From: JACCZX01 sp963801035
GTDB taxonomy: Bacteria > Pseudomonadota > Gammaproteobacteria > Burkholderiales > Burkholderiaceae_F
NCBI GenBank assembly: GCA_963801035.1
Contig: CAWDDF010000003.1
Location: 186,001-250,000, forward strand
Reading direction: 5' to 3'
Length of the DNA: 64,000 nt
The translations under genes and the position numbers were made by a program. The stretch's first letter is position 1; the number at the start of each line of letters is the position of its first letter. This document shows positions 16,486 to 25,847 of this stretch, piece after piece. The notes beneath the pieces were generated by a model, which saw nothing but the letters and a program-made list of their open reading frames with translations, searched no databases and had not been told where the DNA came from.

Positions 16486-16938
16486 ATGATTTCGTATCGC
16501 ACCATAACGCAGAGCACGCTACTCGCTGCGGCCGTGTCGCTTGGCGGCTGCGGTTGGCTGTCGTCGATGACCGGCTCCGACACGATGAGCATGAAGAACC
16601 AGCTCAGCGGCGCTCAAGAGGTCCCGCCCGTAACGACAGGTGGCAGTGGCACCGGTGAAACCACTTTTGACAAATCGACCAACGTCTTGACGTGGACCGT
16701 AACGTATTCCGGACTAAGCGGCCCGGTGACGGCAGGCCACTTCCATGGACCCGCGATGCCTGGAGCGAATGCGGGCGTGGTTGTGCCGTTCACCGGCGAC
16801 TTATCAAGTCCAATACGAGGCAAGGCGACGCTGACTGCGGCGCAGGCGGCTGACCTCACAGCAGGACGGTGGTACATCAATCTGCACACTGCCAAGCATC
16901 CCGGCGGAGAAATTCGCGGCCAGGTAACAGCGAAGTAG
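16486..16938 (+). CDS. CHRD domain-containing lipoprotein
   Basis: This 150-residue exported protein has a lipobox LGGCG near residue 25, so it is probably a lipoprotein. The rest is one CHRD domain, with LSGAQEVPPVTTGGSGTGE, LTWTVTYSGLSGPVTAGHFHG, and WYINLHTAKHPGGEIRGQV at the end. CHRD domains occur in chordin and in many small bacterial exported proteins whose function is not known. A good ribosome site (GAGGAG) precedes ATG 16486. It is monocistronic, convergent with the transhydrogenase operon and separated from it by a hairpin. Confidence 0.9.
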   Translation: MISYRTITQSTLLAAAVSLGGCGWLSSMTGSDTMSMKNQLSGAQEVPPVTTGGSGTGETTFDKSTNVLTWTVTYSGLSGPVTAGHFHGPAMPGANAGVVVPFTGDLSSPIRGKATLTAAQAADLTAGRWYINLHTAKHPGGEIRGQVTAK

Positions 16939-16958
16939 CGTCGACGAAAGCGCGACGA

Positions 16959-16982
16959 GTGGGCTGACTGAGTTCAGCCCAC
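16959..16982. terminator. Inverted repeat between convergent CHRD and pntB genes
   Basis: A 9-bp perfect stem (GTGGGCTGA / TCAGCCCAC) with a 6-base loop lies between the two converging genes and covers the pntB stop codon. There is no strong T-run on either side, so it is a possible two-way terminator or transcript-end hairpin rather than a classic Rho-independent one. Confidence 0.4.
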
Positions 16983-18404
16983 CGCCTTTCCCATCTCTTC
17001 AACCACTTTCTTCGCATCGCCGAACACCATCATCGTCTTCGGCATATAGAACAACTCGTTATCAAGCCCGGCGTAGCCGCTCGCCATCGAGCGCTTGTTA
17101 ACGATCACCTGCTTTGCCTTGTACGCCTCGAGGATCGGCATGCCCGCAATAGCGGACTTCGGATCCTTCGCTGCCGGATTGACCACATCGTTCGCGCCGA
17201 GAATCAGCGCGACATCGGCTTCGCCAAACTCGCCGTTGATATCGTCCATCTCGAACACCTGGTCGTACGGAACTTCGGCCTCGGCGAGCAGCACGTTCAT
17301 ATGACCCGGCATGCGGCCCGCGACCGGATGAATCGCATACTTCACCTTCACGCCTTTGGCGATCAGCTTGTCCGCAAGTTCTTTTAGCGGATGCTGCGCA
17401 CGCGCGACGGCGAGACCATAACCCGGCACGATGATCACGGTCTCTGCGTTGTCCATCAGGAACGCCGCATCGTCGGGCGAGCCCGAGCGAACCGGCCGCT
17501 GCTCGGTCGCTCCGGCCGCGGCGGCGACTTCGCCTCCGAAGCCTCCGAGAATCACGTTGAAGAATGAGCGGTTCATCGCCTTGCACATGATGTAAGACAG
17601 GATCGCACCGCTCGATCCGACCAGCGAACCGGCAACGATCAGCATGAAGTTGTTCAGTGAAAACCCGATCCCGGCGGCAGCCCACCCTGAATAACTGTTC
17701 AGCATCGACACCACCACCGGCATATCGGCGCCGCCGATTGGAATGATGATCAAGACACCAAGAGCGAATGCAATTGCCAGCATCGCCCAGAATGCAAACC
17801 ACTCTTGTGTAGTCGCGAACCACGCGCCGAACGCAAACATCGCAATCGCAAGCGCCAGATTCAGTATGTGCTGACCTGTGAATACAACCGGCGCCCCTTT
17901 GAACAATCTGAATTTGTATTTGCCGGAAAGCTTGCCGAAGGCGATCACCGACCCGGAGAAGGTGATCGCGCCGACGAACGCGCCGATGACAAGCTCGATC
18001 CGGTTGCCGGTGGGGATTGAGCCGCCACGTTCAGCGATGCCGAATGCCCACGGCTCGGCCACCGCGGCGATCGCGATGAACACAGCAGCCAAGCCGATCA
18101 TCGAGTGCATGAACGCCACGAGCTCGGGCATCTTCGTCATCTCGACTTTGTTGGCCATCACAGTGCCGGCTGCGCCGCCGATCAACAACGCGCCTAGCAC
18201 CCACGTCATGCCGATGGTTGCTATTTGCGGCGCCAGCTTGTAGATCAGCGCGATCGTCGTCGCAATCGCGATCGCCATGCCTGCCATGCCGAACGCATTG
18301 CCGCGCCGCGATGTGGTGGGATGCGACAGACCCTTTAGGGCCTGAATAAAACAGATCGATGCGACCAGGTACAGCAGTACGACAACGTTCATGCTGAGCG
18401 TCAC
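16974..18404 (-). CDS. pntB: NAD(P) transhydrogenase subunit beta
   Basis: This 476-residue membrane subunit of proton-translocating transhydrogenase couples proton flow to hydride transfer from NADH to NADP+. The N-terminal two thirds are transmembrane helices (domain II). The C-terminal domain III binds NADP(H), with VIIVPGYGLAVARAQHPL, YAIHPVAGRMPGHMNVLLAEA, GANDVVNPAAKDP and the closing SMASGYAGLDNELFY. All are intact. The start overlaps the pntAb stop by 4 bases, giving translational coupling. The order pntAa-pntAb-pntB, with subunit alpha split in two, is the three-gene form seen in many proteobacteria such as Rhodospirillum. Confidence 0.97.
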   Translation of the reverse strand: MTLSMNVVVLLYLVASICFIQALKGLSHPTTSRRGNAFGMAGMAIAIATTIALIYKLAPQIATIGMTWVLGALLIGGAAGTVMANKVEMTKMPELVAFMHSMIGLAAVFIAIAAVAEPWAFGIAERGGSIPTGNRIELVIGAFVGAITFSGSVIAFGKLSGKYKFRLFKGAPVVFTGQHILNLALAIAMFAFGAWFATTQEWFAFWAMLAIAFALGVLIIIPIGGADMPVVVSMLNSYSGWAAAGIGFSLNNFMLIVAGSLVGSSGAILSYIMCKAMNRSFFNVILGGFGGEVAAAAGATEQRPVRSGSPDDAAFLMDNAETVIIVPGYGLAVARAQHPLKELADKLIAKGVKVKYAIHPVAGRMPGHMNVLLAEAEVPYDQVFEMDDINGEFGEADVALILGANDVVNPAAKDPKSAIAGMPILEAYKAKQVIVNKRSMASGYAGLDNELFYMPKTMMVFGDAKKVVEEMGKAVG

Positions 18405-18697
18405 TTGCGCTCCTTCTTCTTGAACATTTCGAGCATTCGTCGCGTCACCAGGAATCCGCCGAACACATTGACCGCCGCCAGCGCTACCGCCAGCACTCCC
18501 ATCGTCTTGCCCAACACAGTTTCAGTTAATGCCGCCGCAAGCATCGCGCCGACGATGATGATGGCGGAGATTGCATTGGTCACGCTCATCAGCGGCGTAT
18601 GCAGCGCCGGCGTGACGTTCCATACGACGTGATATCCGACGTAGATCGCCAGCACGAAGATAATCAGATTGACAACAATCGGCCCTACGGTTTCCAT
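18401..18697 (-). CDS. pntAb: NAD(P) transhydrogenase subunit alpha part 2 (membrane part)
   Basis: This 98-residue subunit has three hydrophobic helices (VVNLIIFVLAIYVGYHVVW, LMSVTNAISAIIIVGAMLAA, MGVLAVALAAVNVFGGFLV) and ends RRMLEMFKKKERK. It forms part of the proton channel with PntB. The phrase TPLMSVTNAISAI is invariant in this family. It begins 10 bases after pntAa and overlaps pntB by 4 bases. Confidence 0.96.
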   Translation of the reverse strand: METVGPIVVNLIIFVLAIYVGYHVVWNVTPALHTPLMSVTNAISAIIIVGAMLAAALTETVLGKTMGVLAVALAAVNVFGGFLVTRRMLEMFKKKERK

Positions 18698-18707
18698 TGC
18701 GGGTCCT

Positions 18708-19825
18708 TTAGTTCTTGCGCTTTATTTCGCCATTTGTGCATAGCAGACAGGCTGTGACGATGTCGTCGTCCGCGGGCAGCACAAAGTTGCCTTCCTTGTC
18801 GACCACCAGCTTCAGAAAATCCAAAACGTTGCGCGCGTACAGCGCCGATGAATCGGTAGGAACCGTGGCCGCCAGATTCGGCTGACCGATGATGTGCACA
18901 CCGTGCTTGGTCACTGTCTTGTCCAGCTCTGACAGTGCGCAATTGCCGCCCTGCTCCACCGCCATGTCGACGATGACCGATCCGGGCTGCATCGTCTTCA
19001 CCATTTCCTCGGTGATCAGGATCGGCGCCTTGCGGCCGGGTATCAATGCGGTGGCAATCGCGATATTCGACTGCTTCAGACGCTCTCCAACTGCAGCTGC
19101 CTGTCGCTGCATCCATGTTGCGGGCATCGGCCGCGCGTAGCCTCCAACGCCCTGTGCAATCTCGCGCTCTTCATCGGTTTCGTACGGAACGTCAACGAAC
19201 TTCGCTCCGAGCGATTCAATCTGTTCCTTGACTGCAGGGCGCACATCGGAAGCCTCGACGACGGCGCCCAGACGCTTAGCGGTTGCAATCGCCTGCAGTC
19301 CGGCAACGCCGGCGCCAAGGACTAACACGCGCGCCGCTTTCACCGTGCCTGCCGCCGTCATCATCATCGGCATCATGCGGCCATAGAGCGAAGCCGCCAT
19401 CAGCACCGCCTTGTATCCGGCGATATTCGCCTGCGATGACAGCACATCCATGCTCTGCGCACGCGTGGTTCGCGGCGCGGCTTCGAGCGCAAATGCGGTC
19501 AGACCTGCTGCATTCATCGCGACGATTCCGTCATTGTTAAATGGCTCGAGCATGCCGATGACGGCTGCGCCGCGCTTCATTTGCGCAAGTTCGGCAGCTT
19601 GAGGCGTTCGAACCTTCAGCACCACCTGTGCGCCGAGCGCGTCGGCTGATGTTCCAATTGTCGCGCCCGCTGCGGTATACGCGCCGTCGGGATAACTGGC
19701 GTGGCACCCGCACCCGACTCGACGACCACGCTGTGTTTGGCAGCAACGAGTTTCTTAACGGTTTCAGGCGTCGCGGCGACCCGCGTTTCGCCAGCTGCTC
19801 GTTCTGCCGGCACTCCGATATCCAT
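18708..19825 (-). pseudogene. pntAa: NAD(P) transhydrogenase subunit alpha part 1, frameshifted near the N-terminus
   Basis: This soluble NAD(H)-binding subunit has about 373 residues once repaired. The first frame from ATG 19825 gives MDIGVPAERAAGETRVAATP and KLVAAKHSVVVESGAGA. The second frame continues SYPDGAYTAAGATIG, VVLKVRTPQAAELAQMKRG, VLVLGAGVAGLQAIATAKRLGA (NAD site), DVPYETDEEREIAQGVGGYA and VDMAVEQGGNCALSE. The break is near 19691: adding one base between GCCAC and GCCAGT restores GAGATASYPDG. Both flanks are fully conserved and the other two subunits are intact, so this is more likely a sequence error than a dead gene. It is divergent from mnmA, with 68 bases between starts. Confidence 0.92.
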
Positions 19826-19893
19826 CAGCGCTGTCTCCGGCGTATTTCGCCTGTTTTTATAGAATCGCAACTTTACGCGAAAGCACCGAATCG

Positions 19894-21012
19894 ATGAGCG
19901 GCAAGCGCGTCGTTATCGGCATGTCCGGCGGCGTCGATTCATCGGTCGCTGCGTATCTGCTGAAGCAACAGGGTTACGACGTTGTCGGCCTCTTCATGAA
20001 AAACTGGGAGGACGACGACGATGACGAGTACTGCTCGACGCGGCAGGACTTGATCGATGCTGCGGCCGCTGCCGACGTGATCGGCATCGGACTGGAAGCG
20101 GTCAACTTTTCGGCCGAGTACAAGGATCGAGTTTTCGCAGAATTCTTGCGCGAATACTCAGCAGGCCGCACGCCGAACCCCGATGTGCTGTGCAACGCCG
20201 AGATCAAGTTCAAGGCGTTTCTCGATCACGCAGTAAAGCTGGGCGCAGCACATATCGCCACCGGTCACTACGCGCGCGTGCGCGAAGCCGACGGCACATT
20301 TCAGTTGCTGCGTGGACTCGATCGCGCGAAGGACCAGAGCTATTTTCTGCATCGGCTCAATCAACAGCAGCTTGCGCACACCTTATTTCCGGTTGGCGAG
20401 CTGCAAAAAACCGAAGTCAGAAAAATCGCACACGACATCGGGTTGCCGAACGCGGCCAAACGCGATTCGACCGGCATCTGCTTCATTGGCGAGCGTCCGT
20501 TCCGCGAGTTTCTCAATCGTTACCTGCCGATGACACCCGGTCCGATTCGAACGTCGGACGGCACGATCGTCGGCGAACACGTCGGCCTCGCTTTCTATAC
20601 CCTCGGGCAACGCAAGGGCGTCGGTATTGGTGGGGTGCGAGATTCTTCGGGCGAGCCGTGGTTCGTCGCCCGCAAGGACATGGCCACCAACACACTTTGG
20701 GTCGTGCAGGGGCACGATCATCCTTGGTTAATGACCGACCGATTGACGGCTCGCGATCTGAGCTGGACAGCGGCTGCTTCTCCGGCCGCGGGAACACGTC
20801 TTGCCGCCAAGACGCGTTACCGACAAATCGACGCCGAATGCATCGTCAGTTCGATCAGCAACGAGGCTCTTGAACTCACATTCAGCGAGCCGCAATGGGC
20901 CGTAACCCCCGGACAGTCCGCCGTTCTGTACCAAGGCGAAGTTAGTCTAGGTGGCGGAGTGATCGAAGGAACACCGATAACTAGACTCGATCGGAGGACA
21001 GCCGCGATGTGA
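19894..21012 (+). CDS. mnmA: tRNA-specific 2-thiouridylase MnmA
   Basis: A 372-residue enzyme that installs sulfur at U34 of the Lys, Glu and Gln tRNAs using ATP and a persulfide relay. The PP-loop is VVIGMSGGVDSSVAAYLL. The catalytic cysteine pair lies in NPDVLCNAEIKF and STGICFIGERPF. RDLSW and the C-terminal barrel with QWAVTPGQSAVLYQGEVSLGGG follow. Length and motifs are standard. It is divergent from the transhydrogenase operon. A tRNA-Lys(UUU), one of its substrates, is encoded at 35359. Confidence 0.97.
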   Translation: MSGKRVVIGMSGGVDSSVAAYLLKQQGYDVVGLFMKNWEDDDDDEYCSTRQDLIDAAAAADVIGIGLEAVNFSAEYKDRVFAEFLREYSAGRTPNPDVLCNAEIKFKAFLDHAVKLGAAHIATGHYARVREADGTFQLLRGLDRAKDQSYFLHRLNQQQLAHTLFPVGELQKTEVRKIAHDIGLPNAAKRDSTGICFIGERPFREFLNRYLPMTPGPIRTSDGTIVGEHVGLAFYTLGQRKGVGIGGVRDSSGEPWFVARKDMATNTLWVVQGHDHPWLMTDRLTARDLSWTAAASPAAGTRLAAKTRYRQIDAECIVSSISNEALELTFSEPQWAVTPGQSAVLYQGEVSLGGGVIEGTPITRLDRRTAAM

Positions 21013-21048
21013 CTGCCGCCGATTGAACGATTGGAAAGTGAGTTCATC

Positions 21049-22339
21049 ATGAAGCGCGCTGCAGTGTTTTTCTCCATTTCGATAGCTACTATTGCCGGGC
21101 TTGTCGCGTGCGGTGGCGGCTCATCGGATGCGGCGCCAGCACCAGCGCCGGCGCCGGCACCATCGCCAGCACCATCGCCAGCAGCGCCGCCTCCCGCGGG
21201 TCCAGCGTCGACAGAAGTTCCTACGCTGACGCGAACAACCGTCGTAAGCGGACTACAAAATCCGTGGGACCTGGCGTTCACTCCGGACGGCACGATGCTG
21301 TACACGGAGAAGTGCCGAGGCTTGTCCGCTCGATTTGCAAACGGCACGACGGTACGTCTATTCGGTACAGCAGGATCATCGCTTGTTGCGCCGGATCTGT
21401 TCTGTGAAGGACAAAGTGGCGTTCACGGCGTCGCCGTCGATCCGGATTTCGCAACCGGAACTCGCTACGTATATGTGTTCATGGCGTCGAACCTGTCGAC
21501 AAACCCGCGCACCAACCGTGTCGTGCGTCTGCAGCTCAGCCCCGACATGATGAGCGCAAGCAATCGCACCGACATCATTACGGATATCGCATTCAAGGAT
21601 GTCGCAAATGCGGTGAGCGGCTCAGGCGCCCACAGCGGCGGCCGCGTGCGCTTCGGTCCCGACGGATATCTATACGTGACGTCTGGCGACAACCACAACG
21701 CCACACTCCCACAGGACTTGTCGCGCCTCGGCGGCAAAGTGATCCGCGTCGATCGCAACGGCGCTGCGGCGCCCGGCAACAACACGCCTGCCGGCGGTGA
21801 CCCGCGCATCTTCACGTACGGCCATCGCAATGTTCAAGGCATCACGTTCCGTCCGGCAGGCCAGCCGAACGCCGGACAACCCTTTACCGCTGAGCATGGC
21901 CCGAATCATTCCGATGAAGTCACGCCGCTTGTTGCAGGCGGGAATGCCGGTTGGGACCCGAAGAACCGTCCTGGCCTGACCTGCCCCGACAACTATTGCG
22001 GATACGCCGGTAGCCTAACAACGATGCCGATGACCGACACAACGCGCTTCCCCAATGCGATGCGCGCGAGTTGGGTTCACAACACCGGCGCGCGCGGCAT
22101 GGGTCCCGCAACATTCCTGACGGGTGCGCAGTGGAAAGGCGTGGGATGGCAGGCTGTTGGTTGGAATCATGGCGGGCGAACGAATCGCTGTGCTACAGCT
22201 CGATCCCGCCGGCATGACGACGGGGACGATGAACGCGAACCTGCCGGCCGCGCGAAGCCGCTCGTTAGTTCAAGGGTTGGACGGCAACCTCTACGTGGTG
22301 ACAGATTCCGGGGAAATTTGGCGTGTAGTGCCGAGCTGA
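21049..22339 (+). pseudogene. PQQ-dependent sugar dehydrogenase-like exported lipoprotein (frameshifted near 3' end)
   Basis: A protein of about 430 residues after repair. The lipobox LVACGGG is near residue 22, then an Ala-Pro-Ser repeat linker (about residues 31-55) leads into a soluble glucose/sorbosone dehydrogenase beta-propeller: VSGLQNPWDLAFTPDGTMLY, GVHGVAVDPDF, SGAHSGGRVRFGPDGYLYV, SGDNHNATLPQD, FTYGHRNVQGITF and AEHGPNHSDEV. The frame is lost at about 22134-22140. Removing one A or G from TGGAAAGGCG restores GAQWKAWDGRLLVGIMAGE and runs to LDGNLYVVTDSGEIWRVVPS and a stop at 22339. It would oxidise aldose sugars outside the cytoplasm using PQQ (family knowledge). ATG 21049 is preferred over TTG 21031. 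Confidence 0.87.
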
Positions 22340-22579
22340 GCACGAGCTTTAATCTAACCTCAATCGCCAGCTGGACCGGACCGCACCGAGACTTGGCCGC
22401 AGTAGCGTAGGCAGCGTACTGCATTGCTTGACCGTCTGCCTGAGAGTGCCGGCAAAATTGAGGCCGCCCACAAGCCTATTTCCACGGCTTGACAATGAGC
22501 ATGCGAGCGATGCTACCGGTCCATCAATGGTCAGGTCTGTCATTCCGCAAATCAAGACAGCGGGTTGACGCAAGCGCCG
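22340..22579. promoter_or_regulatory. 240-base intergenic region with a possible sigma-70 promoter
   Basis: No gene is seen here. A TTGACA box at 22489-22494 is followed 16 bases later by TGCTAC (22511-22516), a weak -10, about 64 bases before the SEL1-repeat gene. The rest shows no notable repeats. The promoter is a suggestion only. Confidence 0.3.
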
Positions 22580-24043
22580 ATGAAACTGCCCTTCAGTCCT
22601 TCGCTAATGTTGAAAGCAGTCCTGATCGCATCCGGCCTGTCGATTGGCGCAGTTATGAACTACAACGAGTTCTTCGCCGATCCACCTCGCGCTAGCCCCG
22701 CCGCTGTCGAACAGGTAGCAGCTAGCCTTTCTGACAGCCGGTCGCCGCCAATCGTCCGCTCCGCAGATCAGCGCCTAAGAGATTCAGCGGAAGCCGGAAA
22801 CCTCAAGGACCAGTTAACGCTGGCGAGCAAGTATGCGACCGGTGATCGAGCCGCAAGAAATCAAGGTGAAGCCTCTCGCTGGTATCTAATGGCCGCGCAA
22901 GGCGGGGATGCGCAGGCGATGTATGAAGTCAGCATGCGATACAGGCATGGACACGGGCTGACTAAGAACGACACCGAGGCGAATGTGTGGCGTCAGCGAG
23001 CTGCCAGCAGTGGGCACGCCGATGCAGCGTATGAAATGGCACACCTGTTCGGTACTGTGAGCAGTAAAGGGGCTGTCTTGGCCCAGGATAAAGAGACCGA
23101 GCCGGGTGACCGTTCACGACAGCTTGTGATGTGGCTCACTCAAGCAAGCGAACTGGGATCAGCTACAGCGAAGCATGAGCTTGCATTAATTCGCCTGTTT
23201 GGGATTTCGAAGGATGGCTCAGGCAAAACGAACTATTTGATTCCGCTGCCTAGCGTGACGGCCTCGGCTTTGCAATTGCTAACAGAGAACGCCGAAGCTG
23301 GTTACTGGCACTCGCAATATGTTCTGGCTGGGCTGTATGAGGCCGGTTACGCCGACATCAGATCTAATCGGACGGAGGCGAACAAGTGGTGGGAGCGGCT
23401 TGACAAGCAAACCGATCCGTCTGTCCAGGCAAGCATCGGCAAGCATTACCTCAGAAGCGATGCTGAAAAGTACCGTGTCGGCGATAACAAGTGGAAGGGC
23501 AGGAGTCTTTCGTACGAAGACTCCAACCGAGTCGCCTTCGAGTTTTTTGCTCGGGCCGCGGCGCAAGCGGACAAGAACGCCGTCTGGCAGCTAGCCACGA
23601 TGACGTACAACGGTATCGGGACTGCTAAGGACTCAGCAAGCGCGCTCCAGCTGCACAAGAAAGCTGCTGATCTTGGTCAAGTCGAGGCGATGTATTACCT
23701 AGGCGTAGCGTCGGGCAAAGGGACCGGCGTCCAGGAAGACGATGCAGTGGCCCTGCGTTGGCTGGCTCGATCGGTTGCGCATGAAGGCCCCTACGGCGGC
23801 AATCCACTGCGGTTACGCGCACAAAACGCAATAGGCATGGCCTACGAAAAGGGCCGTGGCACGGAAAGCGACTTGGTCATTGCTTACGCGTGGTACAGCC
23901 TTGCGTACGCAGGTGGGCTCCAAGACGCCAGCGAAAATCTACGTCGGGTTGCGCAGCTGCTGCAGCCCGACCAGCTGCTCGAAGCCCAAAGTTTGTCGGG
24001 CGAATGGAAACCTGGAAATCAAATCAGCCGTCCGCTGCGCTAG
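22580..24043 (+). CDS. SEL1-like repeat (tetratricopeptide-type) protein, membrane-anchored or exported
   Basis: A 487-residue protein with an N-terminal hydrophobic segment (LMLKAVLIASGLSIGAVMNY), then a series of SEL1-type helical repeats of about 36 residues. Clear repeat units include ASRWYLMAAQGGDAQAMYEV, ANVWRQRAASSGHADAAYEM, LQLHKKAADLGQVEAMYYLG and AIGMAYEKGRGTESDLVIAY. SEL1 repeats are protein-interaction scaffolds. The middle part (about residues 150-330) diverges from the repeat consensus. ATG 22580 is preferred; TTG 22565 adds five residues. It is convergent with a pilin gene 34 bases away. No partner can be named. Confidence 0.85.
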   Translation: MKLPFSPSLMLKAVLIASGLSIGAVMNYNEFFADPPRASPAAVEQVAASLSDSRSPPIVRSADQRLRDSAEAGNLKDQLTLASKYATGDRAARNQGEASRWYLMAAQGGDAQAMYEVSMRYRHGHGLTKNDTEANVWRQRAASSGHADAAYEMAHLFGTVSSKGAVLAQDKETEPGDRSRQLVMWLTQASELGSATAKHELALIRLFGISKDGSGKTNYLIPLPSVTASALQLLTENAEAGYWHSQYVLAGLYEAGYADIRSNRTEANKWWERLDKQTDPSVQASIGKHYLRSDAEKYRVGDNKWKGRSLSYEDSNRVAFEFFARAAAQADKNAVWQLATMTYNGIGTAKDSASALQLHKKAADLGQVEAMYYLGVASGKGTGVQEDDAVALRWLARSVAHEGPYGGNPLRLRAQNAIGMAYEKGRGTESDLVIAYAWYSLAYAGGLQDASENLRRVAQLLQPDQLLEAQSLSGEWKPGNQISRPLR

Positions 24044-24077
24044 CCGTCCATGCGGCCGCGCCGCAATGCGTCGCCTC

Positions 24078-24656
24078 TTATGTTCGGCATTCCGGAGGCG
24101 TATAACGGCTTGGCAAAGTGCCCGGCGCAATACCCACAACGATAGACGTTGCGCCCGCGGACATGCACTGCCATTTCATTGCACCTGCCGGCGGGACAAA
24201 GGGCGCAGTAGCATTGGGTAGGCCAGTATTGGTGCCTGTGTAGGGACTCAACACGATCGACCCCGACCCCGCACGCACGGTTGTCGTAACTGTGATCACA
24301 CCGTTAACTGGATTCACCGCGACGCTCGCCACGTTTGTCGTCGCTGGTGGAGGAGTAAAGGTAGCGGCGTACCCCGCGGGTGTCGAACGTCCGGATTGAG
24401 CGACGTCGAATACCAAGTACCTTGGAGATCCGCTCGCAAGGAGCGCCTCGATGACCCGAGTCCTGATGATGTACTGGTGATAGGAGGGGATGGCGATACT
24501 GCCAAGAATTCCCACAATTGCAACCACGGTCATCAGTTCAACCAGCGTGAAGCCCCGCGAAACTTTAACGGCATATGCTGACAAAAGAGGCGCCTCTCGG
24601 CTGCGTACGCCCGCAACCGCGACTGACGTTTCCTTTTTTTCATTCATGCCACTCAT
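24078..24656 (-). CDS. Type IV pilin (PilA-like), second copy, unusual N-terminus
   Basis: A type IV prepilin with the processing site RG/FTLVELMTVVAIVGIL and a Glu at position 5 of the mature helix, then SIAIPSYHQYIIRTRVIEALL. The C-terminal disulfide loop is formed by the cysteines in MKWQCMSAG and PPECRT. From ATG 24656 the leader would be 35 residues, far longer than the usual 5-12. TTG at 24584, preceded by GAGG 9 bases upstream, would give the normal leader MSAYAVKVSRG. So 24078-24584 may be the true gene. It lies downstream of a pilin accessory gene and the main pilin, and may be a variant or minor pilin. Confidence 0.88.
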   Translation of the reverse strand: MSGMNEKKETSVAVAGVRSREAPLLSAYAVKVSRGFTLVELMTVVAIVGILGSIAIPSYHQYIIRTRVIEALLASGSPRYLVFDVAQSGRSTPAGYAATFTPPPATTNVASVAVNPVNGVITVTTTVRAGSGSIVLSPYTGTNTGLPNATAPFVPPAGAMKWQCMSAGATSIVVGIAPGTLPSRYTPPECRT

Positions 24657-24921
24657 AGCCCGATAACGACAAACTGCCTCACTCTTATAATCAGATGTTT
24701 GAGTTACCGTACCGCTGAGATCAGGTTGAATTGCGACCTATCTGTGGGCACGGGAAGGTAGGCGCAGCGATCAAGCGACGATGCTTTGCGGGGCGGCCGG
24801 CACGTCAAAGCCTGAGCGCGCGCCGCGCTACCGTCGGCTCACAGCTACGCTTGTGAGCTGACGGGACGGCAATTACTGTGAAGAATAGTACGTCGCACCA
24901 ACCAGCACCGGCGCGCAAGCA
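24657..24921. other. 265-base intergenic region holding a long imperfect inverted repeat
   Basis: No coding frame is supported here. A 13-bp stem (24831-24843 with 24852-24864, one G-T wobble, 8-base loop) starts CCGTC and ends GACGG. It lies downstream of the accessory gene and upstream of the second pilin. No T-run follows it on the minus strand, so it may be an RNA-processing hairpin or protein site rather than a simple terminator. Confidence 0.5.
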
Positions 24922-25680
24922 TCAATAGTTAGGCTCGGCACCGCTGGCGTGGATGATCTCCAAGGTCTTAGTGTTGACAATGACCACGCCAATCTTTCCT
25001 GTGCCAACCAACGGCAAGTATGAAAGCTCGATCTCGGTCAGGCGGGAGCGCTGCATGGCATGAAGGCCGGCTTGACCACCTTCTTGCGAGAGCTTCATGA
25101 GCTCTGCCAGCGGTTTCAACTTCGATACCTTGATTCCTTGCGGTGGCGGCCAAGCTTCATATAGCGCGGGATAGTGCTTGATGTCTGCACCTCCCTGAGC
25201 GGCCGCTAAGAGCAAGCGGTTCCGATCTTGAAGATTATCGGGGGACCGCGCGGCGGCCCATTCAGGACCGAATATCGGTGTCGACTCAAAGCGAGCATCT
25301 CGGTATGAGAGTGCGGTATCCCGCACCAATTGATTGGCACCGACCGTGTCGAAGCGGTCGGCGTTGAAAACTACGAAGGCGGGGCGCGCGATAAACAACG
25401 CATGACCACCAACGGCCAACGCCGAGAGTTGCAACACACCGATGATCGCCAAGTCCCTAATCAGTTCGCGGCGCGGCTTTTTGGCAGAAGCGAGAAACAG
25501 CGTCAGCGCAGGTCCGACGATCAGGTCGACGATGACCAGTAACACCAGCACACCCAAGCCATCTTGCAACGTGAAGAGCGGCGACGGGTACCAGACCAGC
25601 AGAACCATCGCGACCAGCGCTCCGACAACGCAAGCGCTTATCAGAAGATGCGACAGGAACAGGCGGAGTCGGCGAGTCAT
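24922..25680 (-). CDS. TfpX/TfpZ-family type IV pilin accessory protein
   Basis: A 252-residue protein with three to four N-terminal transmembrane helices (LFLSHLLISACVVGALVAMV, GVLVLLVIVDLIVGPALTLF, LAIIGVLQLSALAVGGHALF). A periplasmic or cytoplasmic domain follows, beginning ARPAFVVFNADRFDTV. The conserved SHL, WYPSPLF and VDLIVGPALT motifs define the TfpX/TfpZ family, which sits beside pilin genes and in Pseudomonas helps stabilise or assemble its cognate pilin. ATG 25680 is chosen because the 20-residue extension to 25740 is not family-like. It lies between two pilins, separated from the upstream one by a terminator. Confidence 0.87.
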   Translation of the reverse strand: MTRRLRLFLSHLLISACVVGALVAMVLLVWYPSPLFTLQDGLGVLVLLVIVDLIVGPALTLFLASAKKPRRELIRDLAIIGVLQLSALAVGGHALFIARPAFVVFNADRFDTVGANQLVRDTALSYRDARFESTPIFGPEWAAARSPDNLQDRNRLLLAAAQGGADIKHYPALYEAWPPPQGIKVSKLKPLAELMKLSQEGGQAGLHAMQRSRLTEIELSYLPLVGTGKIGVVIVNTKTLEIIHASGAEPNY

Positions 25681-25847
25681 ACGTGGTGCTGACGTTACAG
25701 CCGATAGCACTTGAGTACTTGTCAAAGCCAGACTCCTCACCAGTTGTCAATTTGTAGCCATAAGGCTCGACTAAAGCATTGGCGTCCCAACGCGGGCGTT
25801 GATATGCCTCAATCTAAGACCAATGACCTTACGGGCGACCCGCAAAA

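Noticed and set aside
21133..21206. Ala-Pro-Ser repeat in the sugar dehydrogenase as a DNA repeat of interest
   Set aside because: It is an ordinary low-complexity linker after a lipobox, common in exported proteins.
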